Positions 12,161-24,326 of a stretch of 64,000 bases of DNA are shown piece by piece. The notes under the pieces are model-generated. The model saw only the letters and a list, made by a program, of their open reading frames with translations, made no database searches and had not been told where the DNA came from. Position numbers and translations under genes: made by a program. Position 1 is the stretch's first letter. Every line of letters starts with the position of its first letter. The stretch comes from Siphonodentalium dalli. Taxonomy: Eukaryota; Mollusca; Scaphopoda; Gadilida; Siphonodentaliidae. The stretch is taken from assembly GCA_032622095.1 (NCBI GenBank), contig CP136063.1, forward strand, positions 144,107,950 to 144,171,949, given 5' to 3'.

Positions 12161-12988
12161 CTAGCAGGTTAGCCCGCCACCGGCGGCTTGTCCGAAACAT
12201 GACATTTTTTTAATATTTTTTTTTAATTTTTAGCTCCACGCGTTTCAATAAGAAAAATTTGTACCCGGTAGCTCCACCCGTTTCCGAGATCTGGTCTGCG
12301 CATGCGCGAAGCTGGCGTCGCACGGGCTCGGCGACCCGATAAAATTTGTACCCGGCGCAAGATACATTCACATAGCAAATTTCAAGTCGATAGCTCCACC
12401 CGTTTCCGAGATCTCGTCTGCGCATGCGCTGCACGGGCGTCGTACGGGCTCGGCGACCCGATAAAATTTGTACCCGGCGCAAGATATTCACATAGCAAAT
12501 TTCAAGTCGATAGCTCCACCCGTTTCCGATATCTCGTCTGCGCATGCGCTGCACGGGCGTCGCACGGGCTCGGCGACACGATAAAATTTGTACCCGGCGC
12601 AAGATACATTCACATAGCAAATTTCAAGTCGATAGCTCCACCCGTTTCCGAGATCTCGTCTGCGCATGCGCTGCACGGGCGTCGCACGGGCTCGCCAATA
12701 CGACAATGACCACCGCCTGATCAAACTACACACACGTACCAAGTTTCGTCCCGATCGGTCGAGAATCGTAGTACAACACACACACAAACATAAATATATA
12801 AGAGAGATATGTAAATTAGATAGATTGTATCAAAATATATAGGAGATATATGTAAATGATCTACACACCATTACTGTTGTTTGTCAAAGTTTAGTAGGGT
12901 ATATCAATACTCATTCACGATCATATCATTGAGGTCCGGAGGGTGTGGGCTATCTCTCGAATACACGGAGTTCTCAAAATAGATATTA
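12161..12988 (-). mobile_element. Helitron module 6 (first half of duplicated block)
   Basis: About four units of the 122-bp satellite (12235-12695) lead into CCAATACGACAATGACCACC and a GATCGGTCGAGAATCG core, then ACACACAC and ATATAAG repeats. The 5' end is degenerate (TAATATCTATTTTGAGAA). Its near twin is 20204-21032. Confidence 0.7.
12235..12695 (+). repeat. 122-bp satellite array, module 6
   Basis: About four units, one shortened by two bases (AAGATATTCAC for AAGATACATTCAC). TGCGCATGCGC occurs once per unit. Confidence 0.85.
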
Positions 12989-14006
12989 CTAGTAGGTTAG
13001 CCCGCCACTGGCGGCATTCGTCCCATGGCGTTGTTCGAAAAAGCAATTGCAACAGCTTCCGAGACACTTGTGCTGCATTTGCAGCAAATTTCGGCAATAG
13101 TCAGAAACATGACAATTTTAATTTAATTTTTTGTTTTTCAATGAGTTAATTATTTCGTTTTTCAATGAGTTAATTGTGCCTTTTTAATTTTGTTTTTCAA
13201 TTTTACCGGCGGCTTGTCCGAAACATGACATTTTTATATATATTTTTTAATTTTTTAGCTCCACGCGTTTCAATAAGAAAAATTTGTACCCGGAAGCTCC
13301 ACCAGTTTCCGAGATCTGGTTTGCGCATGAAAATTTGTACCCGGCGCAAGATACATTCACATGCCAAATTTCAAGTCGATAGCTCCACCCGTTTCCGAGA
13401 TCTCGTCTGCGCATGCGCGGCACGGGCGTCGCACGGGCTCGGCGACCCGATAAAATTTGTACCCGGCGCAAGATACATTCACATAGCAAATTTCAAGTCG
13501 ATAGCTCCACCCGTTTCCGAGATCTCGTCTGCGCATGCGCTGCACGGGCGTCGCACGGGCTCGGCGACCCGATAAAATTTGTACCCGGCGCAAGATACAT
13601 TCACATAGCAAATTTCAAGTCGATAGCTCCACCCGTTTCCGAGATCTCGTCTGCGCATGCACTGCACGGGCGTCGCACGGGCTCGCCAATACGACAACGA
13701 CCACCGCCTGGTCAAACTACACACACGTACCAAGTTTCGTCCCGATCGGTCGAGAATCGTAGATTTGTATGAAGTACAACACACACACAAACATAAATAT
13801 ATAAGAGAGATATGTAAATTAGATAGATTGTATCAAAATATATAGGAGAGATATGTAAATGATCTACACACCATTACTGGTGTTTGTCAAAGTTTAGTGG
13901 GGTATATCAATACTCATTCACGATCATATCATTGAGGTCCGGAGGGTGTGGACTATCTCTCGAATACAAGGAGTTCTCAAAATATATAGAAGAGAAGATA
14001 GATAGA
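12989..14006 (-). mobile_element. Helitron module 7 (second half of duplicated block)
   Basis: The 3' end has the variant CTAGTAGGTTAGC. A second internal hairpin fragment GGCGGCTTGTCCG occurs near 13208, then about three and a half units of the 122-bp satellite (13262-13685). The 5' end is extended by GATA repeats. Its near twin is 21033-22042. Confidence 0.7.
13262..13685 (+). repeat. 122-bp satellite array, module 7
   Basis: The first unit is internally deleted; three full units follow, spaced exactly 122 bp (13441 to 13563). Confidence 0.85.
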
Positions 14007-14602
14007 CTAGCAGGTTAGCCCGCCACTGGCGGCAATAGTCAGAAACATGACAATTTTTAAGTTTTAAATAAAAAATTTAATTAATTAATTTTTTTGTTTT
14101 TCAATGAGTTAATATTTTTGTTTTTCAATGAGTTAATTGTGCCTTTTTAAATCGATTTTTTTTGGTTTTTCAATGAGTTAGTTGTGCCTTTTTAATTTTG
14201 TTTGTCAATTTCACCCGATTTTTTTTTATCAATGAACCCGTCCATGACACTTCCCGTATTTAGCAAGTTTGAGCTCAATCGGTTCGAGTCTATAAAGGAC
14301 ACACACATATATATGACACTTCCCGTAGGTAGCAAATTTGAGCTCAATCGGCATTCCCTGGAATATGACACTTCCCGTAGGTAGCAAGTTTGAGCTCAAT
14401 CGGCATTCTCTGGAATTTACCAGTCACCAACGCGGCGTAATTTTGGTACATCTATAGAGACCAATTGTCCATCGGCTGGCATGTGTAGTAAAGATGTCTT
14501 ATAAGCCGACATTGCCGTGGGGATGCCCGTTCCTACACGCGTTTTCGATTCTATGAAGTACCCACATATATACACACACATAGTCTCAAATTATATAGTA
14601 GA
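14007..14602 (-). mobile_element. Helitron module 8
   Basis: T-rich first half (14045-14225), then three copies of a short core GAGCTCAATCGG preceded by ACACTTCCCGTA. The 5' end reads TCTACTATATAATTTGAGAC. No gene. Confidence 0.7.
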
Positions 14603-15966
14603 CTAGCCGATGAGCCCGACGTTGTCCGGGCTATTCAAAACCAGCCCGACGTTGTCCGGGCTATTCAAAAACCAAATTTCAAGTCGATAGCTCTACCCGC
14701 TCTACTCGGCGACCCGATAAATTTCGTATCCGGGGCAAGATACATACACATACCAAATTTCAAGTCGATAGCTCCACCCGTTTGCGATATCTCGTCTGCG
14801 CATGCGCGAAGCGGGCGCCGCACGGGCTCGCCAATACAACAACGTCCACCGCCTGGTCAAACTACACAAACGCACCAAGTTTCGTCCCGATCGGTCGAGA
14901 ATCGTAGATTTGTATAAATGACAAACATACAGACAAACATACAGACAGACAGACAAACATACAGACAGAGGTCTTCAAAATATATATGAGATTGGCAGAT
15001 TCCAGTAGCTTTATAACGGTATATCTGGGGAGAAATCTGATGCTATATTCGTGATTATCTGGGATGATTTCGGTATATACCAAAGGTATATACTGTAAAA
15101 ACAAAGCGCGCCATCCGTGCTCGCAGGGTTGGTCAGAAACAAATGTTTTTTTAATTTAATTTATGTTTTTTATTCTAATTGACACGGGCTCGCTATAACT
15201 CCGGTATCACTAACGTACGCGGCATTGGAAGGGTCATGTTTTAACTTCCGCCTGGACCCACGTGGCGTGACGTAATTCACAACCATGTGTATTTACCTCG
15301 CGACCGCGACACACACAATGGCCCGATAATGGGCACACGTTCCCTGGCATTCCCAGAAGATATTCATGGGGAGGTCAAGTGACCAATTTTGAAATTTGCT
15401 GGTCGCATTCGTCTGTATGTCTGAGGAATTCTCGGCTAGATATTGTTACCAACATGACATATTTAAATTAATCCCGCCGTGTACCCCATCACCAACGGCA
15501 ACGCGACATGTGCTGCGTTCTAAAAATAGGTCGATTGCAGTGGATTCGTACAGATGACGAAATGTGAGTGCGACAGATAATATTGTTTGACCGAAAGCAT
15601 TTGAATTAATACGTCGCAAAACTCGCCTTGATGTTGGCTAATAGATATTTGTCCCTGCTAGGTGTTGGGAATGTCGTCACACAACACGCTCATGTCTGCA
15701 TACAGTCTTACACGCACACGCCGAGACCCAGACGTAAGAATGACATTAGGCATATACGCTCTTTATCAACTACAATGCGATAGGAACGCTCTTTAACTAT
15801 CAACGCGATTAACCCCCGCCGTGCCTTTGCGGTGATTTGGGAGTGGATAAAGGGTGCTCAGAGCTTCTCGAAAACACGACTACGGCGGTGTCGGTGTCGG
15901 TGGGATTTTACACTAACATACGAAATTTGATCTCAATCTGTACACGCGTTTTGGATTCTATGAAGT

Positions 15967-15997
<31 letters not shown>

Positions 15998-16019
15998 CGA
16001 AGTCTCAAAATATATAGTA
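14603..16019 (-). mobile_element. Helitron module 9 with a third type of 3' end
   Basis: The 3' terminus is CTAG, spacer CCGATGAG, then the hairpin CCCGACGTTGTCCGGG. The hairpin and the next 12 bases are repeated directly (14613-14670). Inside are a 122-bp satellite unit (14680-14850), AGACAGAC repeats (14920-14970) and the ATTGGCAGATTCC repeat (14991-15128). A unique stretch of about 0.6 kb follows (15130-15780). Confidence 0.7.
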
Positions 16020-17137
16020 CTAGCAGGTTAGCCCGCCACTGGCGGCAATCGTCCCATGGCTTTGTTTCAGAAACATGACATTTTTGAATATGAATTTATT
16101 GTTTTTTAAATTTAATATATTTTGTTTCTGAATTGTTTTTTTATTGTTAATTTTTATTAATTTTAAATTGTTTTAATTAAATTGTAAATTGTTTTAATTA
16201 ATTTTTTTGTTTCTGGCGGAAAAATTTACCCGTAGAAATCCCCCCTTCCTAGGAACGACAGACAACGCATTCTTTGTTTCGTGAAATCTCTCTACGATAA
16301 CATTGCATTGAATTTAAAACAAACGCTTCCCGTCGGGAAATCTGTCTGCATAATATTTTGAGTCTGCCGTACCCGTCGTAATGTCGTGAAATCTCTCTGC
16401 ATAATAGATAACATTGCATTGAATCTGTTGTTGGCATTCAGGGCTTCGGGTCGTTGTTGTTGGCATCACGGCTCCCCGAAAACTCTCACATTGCCGAAAA
16501 CGTGTATTTAGTAATATCGTTGTTGTTGATATTTACGGCTTGGGGGCTATTTTCTTATTTAGCAAGTTTGAGCTCAATCGGTTCGAGTCTATAAAGGACA
16601 CACTCATATATGACACTTCCCGTGGGTAGCAAGTTTGAGCTCAATCGGCATTCCCTGGAATTTCCCGTAGATTGGCAGATTCCAGTAGCTTTATAACGGT
16701 ATATCTGGGGAGAAATCTGATGCTATATTCGTGATTATCTGGGATGATTTCTATATAACTATATACTGTAAAAACAAAGCGCGCCATCCGTACTCGCAGG
16801 GTTGGTCAGAAACAAATGTTTTTTAAATTTAATGTATGTTCCGTATATCTCTCTGCAGATGCAAATAACGTTGAATGGCAAACATACGCTCTTTATAGAG
16901 ATGCGTCAAAAACAAACGCTCATTAAATAATCACTTGATTAACCCACGCCGTGCCTTTGCGGTGATTTGAGATTGGAGAACGGGTGCTCTGAGCTTCTCT
17001 AAACCGCGACCACGGTCGTGTCGGTGGGATTTGACACTTACATAGGAAGTTTGAGCTCAATCTGTACACGCGTTTTGGATTCTATGAAGTACACACACAC
17101 ACACACACATATATACGAAGTCTCAAAATATATAGTA
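16020..17137 (-). mobile_element. Helitron module 10
   Basis: A/T-rich tract 16075-16215, then blocks with CGTGAAATCTCTCT, a GAGCTCAATCGG core pair and the ATTGGCAGATTCC repeat (16671-16803). A family-1 core and 5' end follow. Much of it recurs in modules 12 and 17. Confidence 0.75.
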
Positions 17138-18338
17138 CTAGCAGGTTAGCCCGCCACCGGCGGCTTGTCCGAAACATGACATTTTTTTAATTTTTTTTTT
17201 TAATTTTTAGCTCCACGCGTTTCAATAAGAAAAATTTGTACCCGGTAGCTCCACCCGTTTCCGAGATCTGGTCTGCGCATGCGCGAAGCTGGCGTCGCAC
17301 GGACTCGGCGACCCGATAAAATTTGTACCCGGCGCAAGATACATTCACATAGCAAATTTCAAGTCGATAGCTCCACCCGTTTCCGAGATCTCGTCTGCAC
17401 ATGCGCTGCACGGGCGTCGCACGGGCTCGCCAATACGACAGCGACGACCACCTGGTCAAACTACACTCACGTACCAAGTTTCGTCCCGATCGGTCGAGGT
17501 GTTGGTATCTGATGCAAAAGACGAAATTGTGAGTGTTGGTCAATAGTCCCCGCCGTGAACCTCATCGTCGCAAAGAGCGGACAGTCAATTAACCCCGTTG
17601 TGAACCTCAATCACCAACGCGACGTAAACATGTGTTGCGTTCTAAAAATAGGAAAGCATTTTCTCTCTGCATAATTCTGCAGATGCTAATAACGTTGCTC
17701 CCCGTAGGTAGCAATATCGTTGTTGTTGATATTTACGGCTTGGGGCTATTTTCTTATTTAGCAAGTTTGAGCTCAATCGGTTCGAGTCTATAAAGGACAC
17801 ACTCATATATATGACACTTCCCGTGGGTAGCAAGTTTGAGCTCAATCGGCATTCCCTGGAATTTCCCGTAGATTGGCAGATTCCAGTATCTTTTTATAAC
17901 GGTATATCTGGGGAGAAATCTGATGCTATATTCGTGATTATCTGGGATGATTTCGGTATATAAGTATATACTGTAAAAACAAAGCGCGCCATCCGTGCTC
18001 GCAGGGTTGGTCAGAAACAAATGTTTTTTAAATTTAATGTATGTTCCGTATATCTCTCTGCAGATGCAAATAGCGTTGAATGGCAAACAGACGCTCTTTA
18101 TAGAGATGCGTCAAAAACAAACGCTCATTAAATAATCACTTGATTAACCCACGCCGTGCCTTTGCGGTGATTTGAGATTGGAGAACGGGTGCTCTGAGCT
18201 TCTCTAAACTGCGACCACGGTCGTGTCGGTGGGATTTGACACTTACATAGGAAGTTTGAGCTCAATCTGTACACGCGTTTTGGATTCTATGAAGTACACA
18301 CACACATATATACGAAGTCTCAAAATATATAGTATAGA
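17138..18338 (-). mobile_element. Helitron module 11
   Basis: Two 122-bp satellite units (17212-17435), a GATCGGTCGAGG core, then GAGCTCAATCGG cores, the ATTGGCAGATTCC repeat (17872-18007) and the family-1 5' end. Closely resembles module 18. Confidence 0.75.
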
Positions 18339-19876
18339 CTAGCAGGTTAGCCCGCCACTGGCGGCATTCGTCCCATGGCTTTGTTTCAGAAACATGACAT
18401 TTTTGTAATTATTTTGTTTTTATTTATTTTTGTTTTTTATTTTTGAATATGAATTTAATGTTTTTTAAATTTAATATATGTTGTTTCTGAATTGGCTTTT
18501 TTATTGTTAATTTTTTTTAATTTTAAATTGTTTTAATTAAATTGTAAATTGTTTTAATTAATTTTTTTGTTTCTGGCGGAAAAATTTACCCGTAGAAATC
18601 CCCCCTTCCTAGGAACGACAGACAACGCATTCTTTGTTTCGTGAAATCTCTCTACGATAACATTGCATTGAATTTAAAACAAACGCTTCCCGTCGGGAAA
18701 TCTGTCTTCGGGTCGTTGTTGTTGGCATCACGGCTCCCCGAAAACTCTCACATTGCCGAAAACGTGTATTTAGTAATATCGTTGTTGTTGATATTTACGG
18801 CTTGGGGGCTATTTTCTTATTTAGCAAGTTTGAGCTCAATCGGTTCGAGTCTATAAAGGACACACTCATATATATGACACTTCCCGTAGGTAGCAAGTTT
18901 GAGCTCAATCGGCATTCCCTGGAATTTCCCGTAGATTGGCAGATTCCAGTAGCTTTATAACGGTATATCTGGGGAGAAATCTGATGCTATATTCGTGATT
19001 ATCTGGGATGATTTCGGTATATAAATATATACTGTAAAAACAAAGCGCGCCATCCGTGCTCGCAGGGAATAAATTTCGAGCGATAACGTTTGCGTTCCCG
19101 TATAACTCTGCAGATGCGAATAACGTTGAATGGGAAACAGACGCTCTTTATAGAGATTCGTCAAAAACAAACGCTCATTAAATAATCACTTGATTAACCC
19201 ACGCCGTGCCTTTGCGGTGATTTGAGATTGGAGAACGGGTGCTCTGAGCTTCTCTAAACCGCGACCACGGTTGTGTCGGTGGGATTTGACACTTACATAT
19301 GAAGTTTGAGCTCAATCTTTACACGCGTTTTGGATTCTATGAAGTACACACACACACACACATATACGAAGTCTCAAAATATATAGTATAGATAGATAGA
19401 TTGGCAGATTCCAGTAGCTTTATAACGGTATATCTGGGGAGAAATCTGATGCTATATTCGTGATTATCTGGGAAGATTTCGGTATATAACTATATACTGT
19501 AAAAACAAAGCGTGCCATCCGTGCTCGCAGGGTTGGTCAGAAACAAATGTTTTTTTAAATTTGATGTATGTTCCGTATATCTCTCTGCAGATGCAAATAA
19601 CGTTGAATGGCAAACAGACGCTCTTTATAGCGATGCGTAAAAAACAAACGCTCATTAAATAATCACTTGATTAACCCCCGCCGTGCATTTACGGTGATTT
19701 TGAGAGTGGAGAACGCGTGTTCTGAGCTTCTCCAAAACGCCGCGACGACGATTCCCGTGGGTTTTTACATTTAGATGGGAAGTTTGAACTCAATCGAGCG
19801 AACCGTTTTCGATTCTATGAAGTACATATATATATATATATATATATATACGAAGTCTCAAAATATATAGTATAGA
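18339..19876 (-). mobile_element. Helitron module 12 (with an internal broken end)
   Basis: Similar to module 17 in its first 0.6 kb. It contains two ATTGGCAGATTCC repeats (18934, 19400). A family-1 5' end at about 19370-19399 is followed not by CTAG but directly by the second such repeat, so a former junction has lost its 3' terminus. A long TA run (19828-19850) precedes the 5' end. Confidence 0.65.
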
Positions 19877-20203
19877 CTAGCAGGTTAGCCCGCCACCGGC
19901 GGCTTGTCCGAAACATGACATGTTTTTAATAACGTTGAATGGCAAACAGACGATCTTTATAGAGATGCGTCAAAAACAAACGCTCATTAAATAATCACTT
20001 GATTAACCCCCGCCGTGCATTTGCGGTGATTTGAGATTGGAGAACGGGTGCTCTGAGCTTCTCTAAACCGCGACCACGGTCGTGTCGGTGGGATTTTACA
20101 CTTACATACGAAATTTGATCTCAATCTGTACACGCTGTTTGGATTCTATGAAGTACACACACACACACACATATATACGAAGTCTCAAAATATATAGTAT
20201 AGA
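19877..20203 (-). mobile_element. Helitron module 13 (short)
   Basis: At 327 bp this is the shortest module: a 3' hairpin end, the ACGCTCATTAAATAATCAC block, one family-1 core and the 5' end. It may represent the minimal unit. Confidence 0.7.
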
Positions 20204-21032
20204 CTAGCAGGTTAGCCCGCCACCGGCGGCTTGTCCGAAACATGACATTTTTTTAATATTTTTTTTTAATTTTTAGCTCCACGCGTTTCAATAAGAAAAA
20301 TTTGTACCCGGTAGCTCCACCCATTTCCGAGATCTGGTCTGCGCATGCGCGAAGCTGGCGTCGCACGGGCTCGGCGACCCGATAAAATTTGTACCCGGCG
20401 CAAGATACATTCAAATAGCAAATTTCAAGTCGATAGCTCCACCCGTTTCCGAGATCTCGTCTGCGCATGCGCTGCACGGGGCGTCGTACGGGCTCGGCGA
20501 CCCGATAAAATTTGTACCCGGCGCAAGATATTCACATAGCAAATTTCAAGTCGATAGCTCCACCCGTTTCCGATATCTCGTCTGCGCATGCGCTGCACGG
20601 GCGTCGCACGGGCTCGGCGACCCGATAAAATTTGTACCCGGCGCAAGATACATTCACATAGCAAATTTCAAGTCGATAGCTCCACCCGTTTCCGAGATCT
20701 CGTCTGCGCATGCGCTGCACGGGCGTCGCACGGGCTCGCCTATACGACAATGACCACCGCCTGATCAAACTACACACACGTACCAAGTTTCGTCCCGATC
20801 GGTCGAGAATCGTAGTACAACACACACACAAACATAAATATATAAGAGAGATATGTAAATTAGATAGATTGTATCAAAATATATAGGAGATATATGTAAA
20901 TGATCTACACACCATTACTGTTGTTTGTCAAAGTTTAGTAGGGTATATCAATACTCATTCACGATCATATCATTGAGGTCCGGAGGGTGTGGGCTATCTC
21001 TCGAATACACGGAGTTCTCAAAATAGATAGTA
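20204..21032 (-). mobile_element. Helitron module 14 (copy of module 6)
   Basis: Near-identical to 12161-12988, shifted by about 8043. Scattered single-base changes and one extra G near 20480 are visible. About four 122-bp satellite units lie at 20279-20740. Confidence 0.72.
20279..20740 (+). repeat. 122-bp satellite array, module 14
   Basis: Duplicate of the array at 12235, including the same two-base-shortened unit. Confidence 0.85.
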
Positions 21033-22042
21033 CTAGTAGGTTAGCCCGCCACTGGCGGCATTCGTCCCATGGCGTTGTTCGAAAAAGCAATTGCAACAGG
21101 TTCCGAGACACTTGTTCTGCATTTGCAGCAAATTTCGGCAATAGTCAGAAACATGACAATTTTAATTTAATTTTTTGTTTTTCAATGAGTTAATTATTTT
21201 GTTTTTCAATGAGTTAATTGTGCCTTTTTAATTTTGTTTTTCAATTTTACCGGCGGCTTGTCCGAAACATGACATTTTTATATATATTTTTTAATTTTTT
21301 AGCTCCACGCGTTTCAATAAGAAAAATTTGTACCCGGAAGCTCCACCAGTTTCCGAGATCTGGTTTGCGCATGAAAATTTGTACCCGGCGCAAGATACAT
21401 TCACATGCCAAATTTCAAGTCGATAGCTCCACCCGTTTCCGAGATCTCGTCTGCGCATGCGCTGCACGGGCGTCGCACGGGCTCGGCGACCCGATAAAAT
21501 TTGTACCCGGCGCAAGATACATTCACATAGCAAATTTCAAGTCGATAGCTCCACCCGTTTCCGAGATCTCGTCTGCGCATGCGCTGCACGGGCGTCGCAC
21601 GGGCTCGGCGACCCGATAAAATTTGTACCCGGCGCAAGATACATTCACATAGCAAATTTCAAGTCGATAGCTCCACCCGTTTCCGAGATCTCGTCTGTGC
21701 ATGCACTGCACGGGCGTCGCACGGGCTCGCCAATACGACAACGACCACCGCCTGGTCAAACTACACACACGTACCAAGTTTCGTCCCGATCGGTCGAGAA
21801 TCGTAGATTTGTATGAAGTACAACACACACACAAACATAAATATATAAGAGAGATATGTAAATTAGATAGATTGTATCAAAATATATATGAGAGATATGT
21901 AAATGATCTACACACCATTACTGGTGTTTGTCAAAGTTTAGTGGGGTATATCAATACTCATTCACGATCATATCATTGAGGTCCGGAGGGTGTGGACTAT
22001 CTCTCGAATACAAGGAGTTCTCAAAATATATAGAAGAGAAGA
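21033..22042 (-). mobile_element. Helitron module 15 (copy of module 7)
   Basis: Near-identical to 12989-14006, shifted by 8044. The similarity stops at the 5' end, where module 7 has additional GATA repeats, and the neighbouring modules differ. Confidence 0.72.
21306..21730 (+). repeat. 122-bp satellite array, module 15
   Basis: Duplicate of the array at 13262. One unit has lost its palindrome (TGTGCATGCACTGC). Confidence 0.85.
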
Positions 22043-23085
22043 CTAGCAGGTTAGCCAGCCACTGGCGGCATTCGTCCCATGGCTTTGTTCGAAAAAGCAA
22101 TTGCAACAGGTTCCGAGACACTTGTGCTGCATTTGCAGCAAATTTCGGCAATAGTCAGAAACATGACAATTTTAATTTAATTTTTTGTTTTTCAATGAGT
22201 TAATTATTTTGTTTTTCAATGAGTTAATTGTGCTTTTGTTTTTAAATTTTACCCCATTTGTTTTGGTTTTTCAAGGAGTTAATTGTGCCTTTTTAATTTT
22301 GTTTTTCAATTTTACCCGATTTTTTTTTGTTTTTCAATGAACCCGTCCATGTCACTTCCCGTATTTAGCAAGTTTGAGCTCAATCGGTTCGAGTCTATAA
22401 AGGACACACACATATATATGACACTTCCCGTAGGTAGCAAGTTTGAGCTCAATCGGCATTGCCTGGAATTTCCCAGTAAATATTTAGCAAGTTTGAGCTC
22501 AATCGGTTCGAGTCTATAAAGGACACACTCATATATATTTTCCGACATTGCCGTGGGGATGCCCGTTCCTACACGCGTTTTCGATTCTATGAAGTACCCA
22601 CATATATACACACATATTAATAGTAGATTGGCAGATTCCAGTAGCTTTATAACGGTATATCTGGGGAGAAATCTGATGCTATATTCGTGATTATCTGGGA
22701 TGATTTCGGTATACACCAAAGGTATATACTGTAAAAACAAAGCGCGCCATCCGTGCTCGCAGGGAATAAATTTCGAGCGATAACGTTTGCGTTCCCGTAT
22801 AACTCTGCAGATGCCAATAACGTTGAATGGGAAACAGACGATCTTTATAGAGATGCGTCAAAAACAAACGCTCATTAAATAATCACTTGATTAACCCACG
22901 CCGTGCCTTTACGGTGATTTGAGATTGGAGAACGGGTGCTCTGAGCTTCTCTAAACCGCGACCACGGTCGTGTTGGTGGGATTTGACACTTACATAGGAA
23001 GTTTGAGCTCAATCTGTACACGCGTTTTGGATTCTATGAAGTACACACATACACACATACGAAGTCTCAAAATATATAGTATAGA
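22043..23085 (-). mobile_element. Helitron module 16
   Basis: The 3' end has one change (GCCAGCC for GCCCGCC) that weakens the hairpin. T-rich tracts and several GAGCTCAATCGG cores follow, then the ATTGGCAGATTCC repeat (22627-22765) and the family-1 5' end. Confidence 0.72.
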
Positions 23086-24326
23086 CTAGCAGGTTAGCCC
23101 GCCACTGGCGGCATTCGTCCCATGGCTTTGTTTCAGAAACATGACATTTTTGTAATTATTTTGTTTTTATTTATTTTTGTTTTTTATTTTTGAATATGAA
23201 TTTAATGTTTTTTAAATTTAATATATTTTGTTTCTGAATAGTTTTTTTATTGTTAATTTTTTTTAATTTTAAATTGTTTTAATTAAATTGTAAATTATTT
23301 TAAATTTTAAATTGTTTTAATTAAATTGTAAATTATTTTAATTATTTTTTTTGTTTCTGGCGGAAAAATTTACCCGTAGAAATCCCCCCTTCCTAGGAAC
23401 GACAGACAACGCATTCTTTGTTTCGTGAAATCTCTCTACGATAACATTGCATTGAATTTTAAACAAACGCTTCCCGTCGGGAAATCTGTCTTCGGGTCGT
23501 TGTTGTTGGCATCACGGCTCCCCGAAAACTCTCACATTGCCGAAAACGTGTATTTAGTAATATCGTTGTTGTTGATATTTACGGCTTGGGGGCTATTTTC
23601 TTATTTAGCAAGTTTGAGCTCAATTGGTTCGAGTCTATAAAGGACACACTCATATATATGACACTTCCCGTAGGTAGCAAGTTTGAGCTCAATCGGCATT
23701 CCCTGGAATTTCCCGTAAATTGGCAGATTCCAGTAGCTTTATAACGGTATATCTGGGGAGAAATCTGATGCTATATTCGTGATTATCTGGGATGATTTCG
23801 GTATATACCGTGTAAAAACAAAGCGCGCCATCCGTGCTCGCAGGGAATAAATTTCGAGCGATAACGTTTGCGTAAATACGAAATTGTGAGTGTTGGTTTG
23901 TAACCGGGATTTCTGAGAAGTATTATGCCTATAACTACCCCCCCCCCCCTAAGCCCTGACATAAGTGTCATACATACTATAACAATGATGTTGTAAGAGC
24001 TCCAATAAATATCCCCGCATAGGCAAGCACTCAATGTTCCCGTATAACTCTGCAGATGCCAATAACGATGAATGGGAAACAGACGTTCTTTATAGAGATG
24101 CGTCAAAAACAAACGCTCATTAAATAATCACTTGATTAACCCACGCCGTGCCTTTGCGGTGATTTGAGATTGGAGAACGGTTGCTCTGAGCTTGGCTAAA
24201 CCGCGACCACGGTCGTATCGGTGGGATTTGACACTTACATAGGAAGTTTGAGCTCAATCTGTACACGCGTTTTGGATTCTAAGAAGTACACACACACATA
24301 TATACGAAGTCTCAAAATATATAGTA
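23086..24326 (-). mobile_element. Helitron module 17
   Basis: Resembles module 12. It contains the ATTGGCAGATTCC repeat (23719-23845), then a unique insert of about 170 bp (23872-24035) with a C13 run that interrupts a block found intact in other modules. Confidence 0.72.

Noticed and set aside
12210-12787. ORFs of 99-136 aa on both strands (RRDLGNGWSYRLEICYVNV; KICTRRKIHSHSKFQVDSST)
   Set aside because: Products of the 122-bp satellite, which stays open in several frames because its length is not a multiple of 3.
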